From the NCBI GenBank assembly GCA_928212115.1, contig CAKMRJ010003334.1, forward strand, positions 17,966,043-18,030,042: 64,000 bases of DNA, given 5' to 3'. The notes below the pieces were generated by a model. It did no database searches. It saw nothing but the letters and a program-made list of their open reading frames with translations, and was not told the origin of the DNA. This document shows, piece after piece, positions 1 through 11,236 of this stretch (the first letter of the stretch is position 1; the number at the start of each line of letters is the position of its first letter). Origin of the DNA: Lactuca virosa. Lineage: Eukaryota; Streptophyta; Magnoliopsida; Asterales; Asteraceae. The translations under genes and the position numbers were made by a program.

Positions 1-58
1 TAAGAGTACAGCCTATGAATATGTCGTTTCTTCTGATGGGTCTTGGTCGGGGAGGCAT
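1..58 (-). pseudogene. gypsy element A, first codons of gag (cut by window edge)
   Basis: Read on the minus strand, an ATG at 58-56 opens a frame beginning MPPRPRPIRRN that runs off the window. Gypsy element B also starts its gag with an MPPRRSTRRN-type arginine-rich N-terminus (24392), at the same place relative to its leader, so this is very likely the start of the gag of element A. Gag builds the virus-like particle that packages element RNA. Too little is visible to say whether it is intact. The assignment rests on the match to element B and on the minus-strand primer site at 619-630. Confidence 0.55.
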
Positions 59-618
59 ATTGTTCTAGAAACAATCAGGAAGAAGAGGATGGTAAGTCCT
101 CGAGATATATAAAACAAGATATATATCATCCTGATAATATAAGTATACTACCGATCGATAAGCACAGAAAGGTTACTAACGCAAGTAAGTTATCGCTTAA
201 GAAGAAAGTGGTATCAACACTTGGAATGAATCTGTATACTGAATTTGGCTCTAGCTAAAATACTCCTATAGTATTTTATGATGAATGTTTTTGGTAAGTT
301 TTAGGCCTGCTGTAACACAACAATTACTCCCAAGCACATGTTGGTCATGTCTTGACTGAATATAGTTGATCAGGCTATATTCACCCTAGACATGATTACA
401 TAACTGCCCAGGCTTAACCGCAGCGTCCCAACATCCCAATACTTTTTGTTTTGTTCTATTTATGACACTGATTCAGGTACTTAGGTATACTTGTATACTT
501 TTTAATAAAATACTTATATTTTTGAAAGTATACTTTTAGTTTAGAGCACTTAGGCCCCTTAATATTTATAGTTGTATACCATGTAAGGTTCGGTATACTT
601 AGTTCGCTATAAACAAGG

Positions 619-630
619 GCTCTGATACCA
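619..630 (-). other. primer binding site of gypsy element A
   Basis: The plus strand reads gctctgatacca. Its complement, tggtatcagagc, is the classic plant LTR-retrotransposon primer site matching the 3' end of initiator tRNA-Met. It lies 3 bases from the LTR boundary at 634, which fixes the element orientation as minus. The leader between it and the gag start (59-618) matches the B leader at 25210-25595 in part (shared stretch around 255-420) and shows no ORF of its own that I trust. Confidence 0.85.
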
Positions 631-633
631 ATC

Positions 634-2112
634 TGTCACACCCCCAAACCGGAACGACAGAAACGTTCGGGGGTGGAGGACGTCATGTGTAGTATCACAA
701 CAATTGTATCATAGCAAGCATAGTAAACACAACCAAACATTGAATACATATATGAAAAAGGTTTACATTTGTCTTCATACATAAATTCGTTCGTATCAAA
801 AGTAAAATAAAAAGGCGTAACTCTAACGCTCTGAATTCTCCAAATTCTTGAAAGTACATGTCTACTAATTCCCTGAGAATACAAGCAGTTTTCAAAGAAT
901 ATCAGCATAAAGCTGGTGAGTTCATAAGCATTTAGTTTTGGTGGAAAATGTTCTTTAATTCTTTTGAAGAGTGTTTCTCAAGAAAATCCTATATTTTCTT
1001 ATGAAAGCATGTTTGAAAACCCCATTCCTTCCATGACTTCCCGGTTCGTACTAAATACGCATAATCCAAGGAGTCATGGAATGAATACGAACGTCCATTA
1101 GTAGAAAATAAACCATCAGTTTTAGAAATGTCAGTGTTATCCTGGGAAAATCCTATATTTTCCCTAAAAGTAGGTTATCTGTCCTAGAGGTAGAGATGCC
1201 AGTTTAGAGATCCCCGATTACTATTAGCATATATAAAAGTAGTTTTATTACTCAAAATAAAACAATTTGAAGATTAGAGTCCAACCAAAGTTAGTTTATA
1301 CTTATTTGCGAGTCGTATAACCATACATGACCTAGAGACCTTTATAACGTTCTTCAGGCGTTAAGCTAAATGACATTTGTTCACCCCAGGCGTGCCCGCC
1401 TAACTGTAGCTAGCAGTTCAGGTGTGGGATTGTCAGTCCCGAATAGATCTATTCACAAATCTCGCGCTCTCCCTCCAGGAGACTCTGGTTATACTAAAAG
1501 GATTTATCACTGTACACTTAAGAGTACAATATTGAAGTAGAGCCTCACAATTCTGTGTAATCTAGTTTACGTGCTAAAAACAGTATAAAACAATAATCAT
1601 CCTTAAATAATTGTATTTTATACTCCTTAGAAAATATATAACATAAGCTAAATCTGTCATTGTTGAAATCTGAATTGGTAGGAGCTGCCTAGAGGGTTAT
1701 CCCAAACTATACCCATTATAGTTTATTAGAGTTGATGTGGAAATTATTTTGTAAAAACCTTTCTGAAAACCATGAAGTAGATTGCCCAAATAAAAGCTTC
1801 CCTTATGCTCGACATAATACAAAAGGGATAAAATATCGGAATATTTTATTAAACGTGGAAATCATTGAATTGTATTAATAAGTTTAAAACTTAATAAAAT
1901 ACTTTGAGTTTGACTTGTATTCCCCCCCTGAAAAACATTAAAAACACGGAAAATGTAGGGGTATGAACTCACCTGTATTGAGTGGTTCTGACGTGTGGTT
2001 GGAAGAGGAGTGCAGAGTGTCAGGTGTAACCTTGAGCACACAATGATCCTAATAGACACATATAGACATGTATGTGTATGAATTTAGTGTATAGACGACT
2101 AAATAAGAAGTG
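634..2112 (-). repeat. gypsy A LTR, left part (PBS-proximal), interrupted by Sirevirus
   Basis: Starts TGTCACACCCCCAAACC and aligns along its length with the LTR at 25611-28330: the same opening, the same block ending in cctccaggagactctg near 1470 and 26430, and the same gggg-tatgaactcacctgta block near 1960 and 27250. It stops at the target duplication AAGTG (2108-2112) and resumes at 23051. With the insertion removed, the LTR is about 2.45 kb, a little shorter than its relative (2.72 kb). No protein-coding content. Confidence 0.85.
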
Positions 2113-2450
2113 TGTAAGGGTAAATAGAGTTGTAATTAGTCGAAGGGTTTCATGTCTTCGAATGTACCGAGTCTTCGTATCTTATGTAATCTATTTTACT
2201 AGGGCATTGTATTCAAAGCTTAACGCATAGTCCTTAGTATATTTTTTGTACGCTTTCCTCTCCTATAAATAGGAGTGTTTACTAGAGTCATGAACACGAG
2301 TATGTATAGGATTGTCATTTGTACTCTGTAAAACTTGAGAGCGTAATAGAGCTGAAACAAGATCATATTTACATCTGTGTTCAAATCTCACAATCCTACT
2401 TTGATCATTAAACTCTGATTCATTTCATACTCGATTCTTTGTTTCATCAT
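2113..2450 (+). repeat. 5' LTR of Sirevirus element
   Basis: Matches 22714-23050 with about six substitutions and one T indel. Starts TGTAAGGG and ends TTTCATCA. A TATAAATA box at 2264-2271 suggests transcription starts around 2295, so U3 is only about 180 bp. Short for a Sirevirus, whose LTRs are usually longer. Confidence 0.95.
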
Positions 2451-2452
2451 TT

Positions 2453-2464
2453 GGTATCAGAGCA
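2453..2464 (+). other. primer binding site of Sirevirus element
   Basis: TGGTATCAGAGC, two bases after the 5' LTR, complementary to the 3' end of initiator tRNA-Met. Primes minus-strand DNA synthesis. Confidence 0.95.
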
Positions 2465-2703
2465 GGAATCATATCTCTGATCTGATTTTCATCTTTTCAA
2501 AAGTTTTTAAATCAACTTTTTGGTTTAAGAAATTCCGTACTTTTTGAAAGTGAAAAATTCATTGGATCTAAATCAGTGATTCGATTCTGCACTTGAATCA
2601 TTGAATCGAGTGTTCTACTAGTGATTCTGATTTGAATCATATAGTTTGTTGTCAAATTCTCAAAGTTTCTTCAAAAATTCTCAAGGATTTATTTCGTACA
2701 TCA

Positions 2704-4971
2704 ATGCCGTCTTTCAATCTTAATTCCATGACTTCATTTTCTCATCTTCTAGGATCATCCACCAAAATTCCTATGCTAATCCCTGAGTATTACGATCAAT
2801 GGGCTGATCGTATGCAGGATTATCTCAACGGATTGGATGAAGAACTGTGGAATTGCATTTCTGGCAATCTCAATCCACCAATGAATGTTCAGCCAATTGG
2901 ATCATCTTCTAGAAGTTCTAAAGTTGAGAATCAGTCTGATCGTCTGAAAAAGCTAGAGAAGAGATGCATAAGAGAGCTAAGAGGTGCTTTGCCTCCATTT
3001 GTTTACAACTATGTGAGGAGTTGTACAACTGCAAAGGAGATCTGGAACATTCTCAAGGAGAAATTTCAGGGGAGTGAGAAGACAAAAGTTAACTCTGTGA
3101 AGCAATGCTTAGTGGAACTGAAGGACTTCAGACAGAAAGATGGTGAAACGATTGAAGTTTACTATGATCGTCTTAATGAATTAATCTATCGATGCAATCG
3201 ATATGGTATCACCAGATCAGCCATGGAGTTCAATTTAATTTTTGTTATGGGTCTTCGTAAGGAGTGGCGTAGTGTGAGCATGATGGTTAAGAATCAACAG
3301 AGCTTTGATACGTCAACTTTGAATGACTTGTACAATCAGCTGAAGTCTCATGAAAGCAAAGTGAACGAAATTGTTGAAGAATCGAAGGCAAGTTTGGGAG
3401 GTCCACTAGCTTTGGTTTCGAAGATCTCTGAAAGGGAAGCTGAGAAAGATGTTTCAGATGAAGACGAAGGGTTCATCATGAATTCAGATGATGAGGCGAT
3501 TGCTTTCTATTCAAACAATCGTGTGAAAAAGTTCTTCAAAAAGCCATTCAATCCGAAGGCAAAGTCATCTGAGACAAAAGGGAATTTTATGAGTAAAAGT
3601 GTTGGGGATGAGAAGAAGAAGGAAGAGAAGAAAGATACGAAGTTTGTTGAGGGAAAAACAGAGAAGAAGTTAAAGGGAGATGTTGGGATTGATTGTCATT
3701 ATTGCAACGGGGCAAATCATTTAGCTAATGATTGCATGCTGAGGAAGAAAGATGAGAAAAATAATAAGACGAAGGATGAAGCGTACTATGTGGAAAAGTT
3801 GGAGGAGGTGCGTGCGAAGGCAAAGAATCTTTCATTAGTTGCTCGTGGTGAACAAGAAGAAGATGGAACTTATCAAATTTGGTCATCTGGATCAGATGAT
3901 GAGGAGATGCGAAATCCAACCCATGGAGCAATGTTTGCAAAGATGGAAGAAGAATCAGATGAGGAGGCATACGAAGTTCATGGGAGATTCTTCGTATCAA
4001 AAGCCGCTGACAAATCTCCGATGACCACGAAGATACGTAATATTCTTGAATCTTTCAATATTCCAGTACATGCTTATAATTCTGAATTAGTATCTTTCGA
4101 TGAAACTATTACTTATTTTGATTCAATTGTGGTATCTGCTAGCAATGAGGCTAAGAAGCTGTCTATGCAGTTGCTAGAGACAGAGAAGAAACTAGATTCG
4201 AAAATTACTAAGATAGATTATTTAGAACTTCAAATAACTAATAGCATGGTTGATAGGGATAACTTGTCTAGTGAATCTAAACTGTTGTTAGCTCAGAGGA
4301 ACATTTATTGTAATTCGGTTAAAAGATTGTATGGGAAATTAACTGAACTACATCATTCGTGCGAAATCAGTAAAGAACAACATAAAAAATTGCTGCCATT
4401 TTTAGCTTATGAAAGAGCTACGGTAGATAACATTTCGTATGACTGTGAAAAAGAAATAGCTGATTTTAACAAAATTCCGAACGATAAGTATAGATATGGA
4501 ATAGTCAAAGTAGATGAATGTCTTGATTCAACTGAATTGGTTAAAATTGTAAATGACACTTTGACTAAGTCTGAACAAATTCACATCTTGAAAAAGACTG
4601 AGAATTCAACATCTGATTCTCAATCTAATTTTGCTGATATTGAGGATAATTCTGACAATATTAGTGAAATCAGTGATATTGAGGATGTTGATTGTTCTCA
4701 GTTGTCTATTATAAATGTTGCATCATCATTTAAAGGAAAAGAAAAAGGTAAGGATTTGTTGGTTGAGATTGACACTGATCAACCCTCAACTTCGAAAGTT
4801 TGTGATGTGGACTTTGTGGAAGTCAGAGACAGCCAAACAGATGATAGTGATGATGAGAAAGAAGAGAAACAAACAAAGAAAAAGGAAGTTACAAAGGAAA
4901 AAGAAATTCCTCGTATAGTTGTTGACCAAGTGTATGGAGATACACAAAAGTTTGAAAAAGTGCTAAAATGA
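2704..4971 (+). CDS. Sirevirus gag polyprotein portion
   Basis: A 755-codon frame from the ATG at 2704 to TGA at 4969-4971. I chose this ATG because it precedes a conserved-looking N-terminus (PMLIPEYYDQWADRMQDYL region); the frame is open further upstream. Residues ~90-180 resemble the retrotransposon gag (UBN2-type) fold. A CCHC zinc knuckle is visible with C331, C334, H339, C344 (spacing 2-4-4), which binds element RNA. Residues ~490-560 look like a coiled coil, and the C-terminal third is acidic and lysine-rich, both typical of Sirevirus gag. In the family gag runs on into pol. Here the TGA and the frame changes that follow break the fusion, so this stretch could at most give a truncated Gag. 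Confidence 0.85.
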   Translation: MPSFNLNSMTSFSHLLGSSTKIPMLIPEYYDQWADRMQDYLNGLDEELWNCISGNLNPPMNVQPIGSSSRSSKVENQSDRLKKLEKRCIRELRGALPPFVYNYVRSCTTAKEIWNILKEKFQGSEKTKVNSVKQCLVELKDFRQKDGETIEVYYDRLNELIYRCNRYGITRSAMEFNLIFVMGLRKEWRSVSMMVKNQQSFDTSTLNDLYNQLKSHESKVNEIVEESKASLGGPLALVSKISEREAEKDVSDEDEGFIMNSDDEAIAFYSNNRVKKFFKKPFNPKAKSSETKGNFMSKSVGDEKKKEEKKDTKFVEGKTEKKLKGDVGIDCHYCNGANHLANDCMLRKKDEKNNKTKDEAYYVEKLEEVRAKAKNLSLVARGEQEEDGTYQIWSSGSDDEEMRNPTHGAMFAKMEEESDEEAYEVHGRFFVSKAADKSPMTTKIRNILESFNIPVHAYNSELVSFDETITYFDSIVVSASNEAKKLSMQLLETEKKLDSKITKIDYLELQITNSMVDRDNLSSESKLLLAQRNIYCNSVKRLYGKLTELHHSCEISKEQHKKLLPFLAYERATVDNISYDCEKEIADFNKIPNDKYRYGIVKVDECLDSTELVKIVNDTLTKSEQIHILKKTENSTSDSQSNFADIEDNSDNISEISDIEDVDCSQLSIINVASSFKGKEKGKDLLVEIDTDQPSTSKVCDVDFVEVRDSQTDDSDDEKEEKQTKKKEVTKEKEIPRIVVDQVYGDTQKFEKVLK

Positions 4972-6150
4972 ACAAGGTGCTCATTACCTAGAAGCGAATA
5001 CGGTGGTTTACCCGATCTTCAAGTGTACTGATGATGTTGTTTTTCCAAACCAAGTCTTCGTAACTACTGGAAATGTTGAAAATATCAAACCCGAATTAAA
5101 GAAGTTAGTTGAGGGGGGATAATTCAAAAACAACTGATGAAGGCTTTTTCGCAAATCAAAACACAGTTGAAAACAACTTAACAAAGAATTCGCATGTGTT
5201 TCAACGACAAAAACCACAAAGCCAATGGGTTGAAAAATCAAAAATTGAAAAAGAGAATACAAAACATGTTGAAAAGGAAAATGAAAAAGTTGTCAAACTA
5301 AACTCTAAGGAATTTAAAGATCAAATTGACAAATTTTCGAAGGAAAACAACATTTCAAAACGACAAGCAAGAAAGAAAATATTTTGGCAAAATGTTGAGT
5401 GTCAAAAGATGTCTGAATCACAATCAACCAAAAATGTTTTCAAAGCAAAAATTCCTCTTTTTCAACAAAAACCCAACATTCATCTCAATCAACTCATACA
5501 AGATCTGAAGTGAATAAGCAACCAAAGTTTTCGAAAGTTTCTGACACTAACAAATCAAGAGCATTTTCAAATAAATCTAATTCAAATCAACAAGTCTTTC
5601 AAAATCAACATTTTAAATCAACTGTTGATACATCATATGCTCATTCTTTTCTAACAAATCCCAAAGTTGATTTTGTTCCTCAAAAGCCAAATTTTCCTAA
5701 TCATACGAAGAAACAAACACTAAAGGCTTCGCATGAAAAAGGCATAACTTCAAGGAAAAATATAGATCACTGGCTCGAAGGACGAGGAAAAGTTTATCAA
5801 TCCAACAAATACTCAGAAAAACAAATCAACGAAGCTTATGAAAAGTATGTCAATACTTCTTCGAATTGAAGTTCATCCTCAAAAGATTCGAACATCTCCA
5901 TCAAAGCTTGGAGACCAGTCACAAAAGCGAAGACAATTCAGTCACAAACTCAAAATGCGAAGGGTAAAGTCAGTGTACATCCGAAACCAACAAAATCTTA
6001 TGTTTCGGTTCCTACAAATGATGATGTGGACATTATTGATAGTCTCAAAACTAAAGTTTGTGACTGGGTCAAAAATTCTTCATTTAATTCCATGTTGAAA
6101 TCTAATTTCCAAGGACCCAAAAAGTCTTGGGTACCTAAATTTTTCCACTG
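4972..6150 (+). pseudogene. broken gag-pol linker of Sirevirus
   Basis: Between the gag stop and the protease, coding sequence continues but hops among all three frames: frame of 4973 up to the run of six G at 5112-5117, then the frame of 5109-5513, then 5510-5869, then a frame ending near 6150 with a GPKKSWVPK motif typical of the copia gag/protease junction. The residues are lysine-, asparagine- and glutamine-rich and low in structure. At least three frameshifts are needed to join the pieces, so this is decayed. I did not attempt to reconstruct the ancestral protein. Confidence 0.7.
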
Positions 6151-6790
6151 ATTGTAGGTACTATGTGACGAGCAATATGATAACAAGTGGTACATTGATA
6201 GTGGTTGCTCTCGTCACATGACTGGGAAGAAGGAAAATTTACGAGATTTTCGAAGTCTCAAAAATGCTGGAGTAGTAAAATTTGGGAACAATCAAAAATG
6301 TCAAGTTAAAGGATATGGGAAGATCACAAATGGAAAATTCACAGTGAATCGTGTTGCATATGTTGAAGGTCTCCAACATAACTTGATAAGTGTTTCTCAA
6401 CTTGTTGTGGGCACTGGAAATCAAGTTCTCTTTAACGAAGAAGGAAGTATTATTTCGAATGTCAACACATACGAAGTGTTACTGAAATCCAAAAGGAAAG
6501 GTGACATGTTCACTCTGGACATCAATCCTATTGTAGGCAAACCTGTTGTATGCCTTCTTTCGAAAGCCACATCTGATCTAAGCTGGCTATGGCATCAAAG
6601 ACTTTCACATCTCAACTTTCGAAACATCAATAAACTGGTGGTACAAGATCTGGTAAGAGGTTTACCTGTACTTAAATTTGATAATGATTCTTTATGTGCA
6701 GCTTGTGAAGTTGGCAAGCAACATAAACAAGGTCATCCAATTACGATAGATTTGAAAATTGTTGCACCTCTGGAGCTTTTACATAGGTGA
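6151..6790 (+). pseudogene. Sirevirus protease and integrase zinc-binding domain
   Basis: Opens with WYIDSGCSRHM near 6188-6220, where DSG is the aspartic protease active site that cuts the polyprotein. Then follows an HHCC integrase zinc domain: LWHQRLSHLNF near 6586-6620 and CAACEVGK near 6697-6722. The frame ends with TGA at 6788-6790 inside what should be the start of the integrase core, one base out of register with the next ORF (6759-7664). That single-base frameshift separates the zinc domain from the catalytic core. Confidence 0.85.
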
Positions 6791-7664
6791 TTTGTGTGGT
6801 CCTTCGACTGTTTCAACTCTCAACAAGAAACGGTACATTTTAGTTATTGTTGATGATTTTTCCAGATTTACGTGGGTTTATTTTCTCAGGCTTAAATCCG
6901 AAGTTGCACAAATCATGATTGATTTTATCAAAAAGATGGAAACAACATTAAAGAAGATTGTTCGAAAAATCAAGAGTGATCATGGAACTGAATTTAAGAA
7001 CAATGTTCTTGATTCATTTTTGGTGGACAAAGGGATTTCGCATAATTTTTCATCTCCATACACACCACAACAAAATGGTGTTGTAGAACGAAGGAATCGC
7101 TCACTGTGCGAAGCAGCAAGAACCATGTTGGCATATGCGAATTTACCTCAACATCTTTGGGCTGAGGCAATATCCACTGCATGTTTTACTCAGAACAGAT
7201 CTTTCATACACAGGCGTTTTAATATTACACCATACGAAATTTTGAATAATCGTAAACCTAATGTGAAATTCTTTCATGTTTTCGGATGTAGATGCTTTAT
7301 TATGAATCTCAAGGATCATCTTTCGAAATTTCAAGCAAAAGCTGATGAAGGGATTTTTCTTGGATATTCGCACAATTCTGTCGCATATCGTGTGTTAAAT
7401 AAGCGAACACATAAAGTGGAAGAAACTTTCAATCTCACATTCGATGATTACTATGTTAAACAAAATGAGCATAAATTTGCAAATCATCCAATTTTACAAG
7501 AAACACAAGTTGAAACTGAATCTTTAAATATGGATGATATTGATTATGATTTGATTTTTGGAATTTCAGATCATGCAGTCGATGCTGAAATTCATGCTCC
7601 TGATAATCACATACCCGAATTTGCGAAGTTACTGATGAATCAACATCAACTCCTCAAGAAATAA
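6759..7664 (+). pseudogene. Sirevirus integrase catalytic core and C-terminus
   Basis: DDE-type integrase, which joins element cDNA to host DNA. Visible in order: DLCGP (first D, near 6790), a VDDFSRFTWVYF strand, SDHGTEF (second D, near 6978) and QQNGVVERRN (catalytic E, near 7085), then the copia C-terminal block with FGCRCF and GIFLGYS. The frame ends at 7664. The acidic linker to reverse transcriptase continues in a different frame, so another frameshift lies near 7630. Confidence 0.88.
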
Positions 7665-7687
7665 ACGAAAGTATACAAAACAATCCA

Positions 7688-9622
7688 GTGAAGGGGGAGC
7701 ACTTGGATTCGAATACATTAGATAATGACGAGCATTCTTTCGAGGGGGAGAAAGAAACATTAAATGATGATGTTGAGGGGGAGCATAATGTTGAGGGGGA
7801 GCATATAAAAAATATTGAAAATAATAATGATTTTGATGATGTTTGTTCGATTGCAGGTTCTCAGAATGATGATATATACGAAGAAGCTCCTTTGGAATTT
7901 GATCCAGCATATCCACCAATGGAAAAATGGACAAGAGATCATCCGAAGGATCAAGTAATTGGGAATCCACAAGAGGGAGTTTTAACAAGAGCTCAAATTC
8001 GTGCAAAGAATGAGGTATTGAATACTCATCAAGAATTTTGCATGTTCAATGTTTTCATATCTAAAATTGAACCAAAAATAATTAAGGTTGCAATGGAACA
8101 CTCAGATTGGGTTGTTGCAATGCAATCCGAATTGTCTGAATTCGAACGAAACAAGGTTTGGAGATTAATTCCTAAACCTGAAAATGTTTCGATTGTCGGG
8201 TTAAAATGGATTTTCAAAAATAAAACTGACAAAGATGGAAACATTGTTCGAAACAAAGCCAGACTTGTTGTTAAAGGATATTCACAACAAGAAGGAATCG
8301 ACTATGAAGAAACTTTTGCCCCTGTCGCAAGACTCGAGGCTGTTCGAATATTTCTGGCTTATGCAGCTCATAAAGATTTTGATGTTTATCAAATGGACGT
8401 GAAGTGTGCATTCTTAAATGGAGAGCTTGAAGAGACTGTTTATGTGGAACAACCCCCAGGTTTTATTAACGAAGAATATCCAAATCATGTTTATATTTTA
8501 GATAAGGCAGTTTATGGTTTAAAACAAGCACCAAGAGCATGGTATGCCACTCTTACTTCGTTTTTGAAACAATCTAAATTTAAACAAGGATCTGTTGACC
8601 CCACATTATTTCGAAAGAAAGTTGGGAATCATCTAATGCTTGTTCAAATTTATGTTGATGATATTATTTTTGGCTCAACTGACCCTGCTTTGTCTAAAGA
8701 ATTCGAAGATTTGATGAAAAGTAAGTTCGAAATGAGCATGATGGGCAAAATCAATAATTTTCTTGGATTGAATATTCGTCAAAACAGAGAAGGGATCTTC
8801 ATCAATCAAGAAAAATATACGAAGAATCTGCTCGAAAAATTTGGATTCACGAATAGCACAAAGTTACGAGTTCCAATGGCAACGGGCATAAAGTTAACAC
8901 CATCATTAGATAAACCTACAGTTGACATAACTTTATATAGGAGCATGATTGGTTCATTACTTTATCTTACAACAAGTAGACCTGACATCATGTTTTCCGT
9001 GTGTAATTGTGCTAGGTATCAGTCTAATCCACAAGAACCACATCTCACTGCTGTGAAGAATATCTTTCGTTATCTTAAAGGAACAATTTCGTTAGGATTG
9101 TGGTATCCTTCGAAAACTGGGTTCTTTGTACAAGCATATTCGGATGCAGACTTGGGTGGTTGTAATCTTGATCGAAAAAGCACAAGTGGTGGATGTCAAT
9201 TTCTTGATGGCAAATTAGTGAGCTGGCAATCGAAAAAGCAAACATGTGTATCAATCTCAACAGCTGAAGCAGAATATGTGGCTGCTGCTGCTTGCACTTC
9301 ACAAATAATATGGATTCAAAGTCAACTATGTGATTATGCAATTAATATGAAAAAGATTCCATTATATTGTGATTCTCAAAGTGCAATACGAATTTGTCAT
9401 AATCCTGTGCAGCATTCGAAGACTAAACATATAGCTCTTCGTTACTACTTCATCAAGGATCACGTGGAGGATGGAAATATTGAAGTACATTTCGTGAAAA
9501 CAACTGATCAGTTAGCTGATATTTTCACGAAAGCGTTAGATGAAAAATCTATTGTAAGAATTATAGAAGGACTTGGAATGATCAATGGAAATTATGTTCC
9601 ATGCAAAAAAGGAGAAGAGTGA
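7688..9622 (+). pseudogene. Sirevirus reverse transcriptase and RNase H
   Basis: The longest open piece of pol (644 codons), intact within itself. It begins with an acidic stretch, then copia reverse transcriptase: WVVAMQSEL, QMDVKCAFLNGELEE (first catalytic D) and YVDDIIFGS near 8651-8677 (the DD pair). RNase H follows: YSDADLGG (D), AEAEYVAAA (E), CDSQSAI (D), and a closing DQLADIFTKAL motif. It turns element RNA into DNA. All catalytic residues I looked for are present. It is scored a pseudogene because nothing upstream can deliver it as part of a polyprotein. Confidence 0.9.
7691..7803 (+). repeat. cluster of four polypurine-tract-like runs inside pol
   Basis: Four copies of a GAGGGGGAG-type run (7691-7700, 7742-7750, 7775-7783, 7794-7801) sit in the linker between integrase and reverse transcriptase, encoding repeated glycine-glutamate. 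They resemble the real polypurine tract CAAAGGGGGAGAT at 22701-22713. They may act as extra plus-strand primer sites or may be only a coding repeat. Confidence 0.6.
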
Positions 9623-10455
9623 CTGATCGAGGATGGTTCAGAGGCTCTGAATCAGTGATCACGTGTCATCGTTCAGTGTTCAGAGGTTACTGTTCATAAT
9701 CAACTCTTCGAACGCTTCGAATTCGTATGATTGTCACTTTTCAGTGAATTGGTAAAATGTAGTATGTTTGCAACAAGTACTTTCGTTTATTTGAGTAATT
9801 TCGTTTTCGAAAAATCAAAAACATCAAAAATATTTTCATTTTCTTTTGTTCTTCGAAAAATTAAAAACATCAAAAAGATTTTCACTTTATTTTGTTCTTT
9901 ATTTTTGAAAATTCAAAACAACAAAAAGATTTTATATTTTTTTCCTTTAAGAACTTTGTTGCAGATCTTTCTGAACATACGAAGAGGCACATGCTTGCAG
10001 ATCTAAGGTCAGGTAAATGAATCTTACAATTCTTTACATTTTACTTATTTTGAACTAGTTAAGATGTGCCTAGAAGCATGCTGCTGCATGTTGTCCGAAG
10101 CCTCCAATGACTCAATGTGTGTGTACAAAAGCCTTAATGAACTTTTCATACGAAGATTTCTTCCCAATCAGGCTTGTATTCACATTAGTCTCCTGAGCTA
10201 CCTGACTCTTCTCATATGAGTAAAGAGTTTATTGTTTTGTCCAAATATAACAGAGGTACACTTCGTGTCTTCACCAATCTTTTTCATCTAAAATTTCTTT
10301 CACAACCACACACAAAGACATATTTCCGAGAGGTCTCTGATCAAACCAATCGAGACTTACACATATCAACAATCTGTGTTAATGATCTTACATCATGAGA
10401 CCGTGATGAAAGTGAAACCCAAATTTCTTGCAAATTATGGAATTGACGAGGAACT
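9623..10455 (+). other. Sirevirus post-pol non-coding stretch, left part
   Basis: Follows the pol stop and runs to the nested copia element. No gene that I can support. It contains a threefold imperfect tandem repeat of about 49 bp at 9801-9950 (units rich in TTCGAAAAATCAAAAACA followed by T-rich DNA). The target duplication GAACT (10451-10455) marks the insertion point of the nested element. Confidence 0.7.
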
Positions 10456-11223
10456 TGTTGGATAAGGTGTCTAAGTCCATAACTTATTTGGTATATACTT
10501 GACCCGATCCGGCATGGTCCATTTGGGTTGCACTTCACCCGAACTATTTATATGGATAACATTATGAGAAGAGTATATTTGCGGCCTACTAATATATTAT
10601 AAGTTATAATATATTAATATGAAATTGTATTATTTGATTAGTATTGATCTTAAATTAATTATGAATTAATTTAGTGATCATAAGGTGACTAATTAAATAA
10701 TGGGCTATTGTACTTATATAGTGTGGGCTAACACTCATAAGGAAATGGGCTAAGCTTGAATGGGAGTCCATGGATGATCCATGGAGCTTTTAACCCATGG
10801 ATCCTTGGAATAGGAAAAGACATGGGTTATTAGGGTTTGCATGGTTCATAACCCTAATCATCTACACTATATAAAAAGGCTTATGGTGCTTGAGAAGACA
10901 CTATGTGTGTGTGCATAAGGTGTGGCTGATTTCTAGAGTATTAGAGTGCTCTCTCATAAGTTTTCCAAGTTTGTGGTGATTTGTGATTTCCATTTGAGGT
11001 ATTCACATTATTGGTGCTTGGCTCTCAAACTCCCAAGGAATCAACTCACTAACAAAGGTATGTAATTCTTCTAGTATCTTTTATGTTTAAAAGTACCCCT
11101 TGTATGCTAGATAGGTTATGAACCTTGGAAAATTATTTTGCATGTATTTTAGACAAACATACATCCAAGGTTTCTAGGGTTGCATGAACACCTTAGGAGT
11201 GTTAGTTTGCTCAAAACCCAACA
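10456..11223 (+). repeat. 5' LTR of copia 2
   Basis: 768 bp. A TATATAAAAAG-type box near 10868-10876 (CTATATAAAAAG) is the likely core promoter. Near-identical partner at 17574-18341. Confidence 0.96.
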
Positions 11224-11224
11224 G

Positions 11225-11236
11225 TGGTATCAGAGC
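11225..11236 (+). other. primer binding site of copia 2
   Basis: TGGTATCAGAGC, one base after the LTR; initiator tRNA-Met primer site. Confidence 0.95.

Noticed and set aside
9731..10006. A 91-codon plus frame rich in Lys/Phe/Ser
   Set aside because: It is the translation of a threefold AT-rich tandem repeat in the Sirevirus non-coding region and has no domain.
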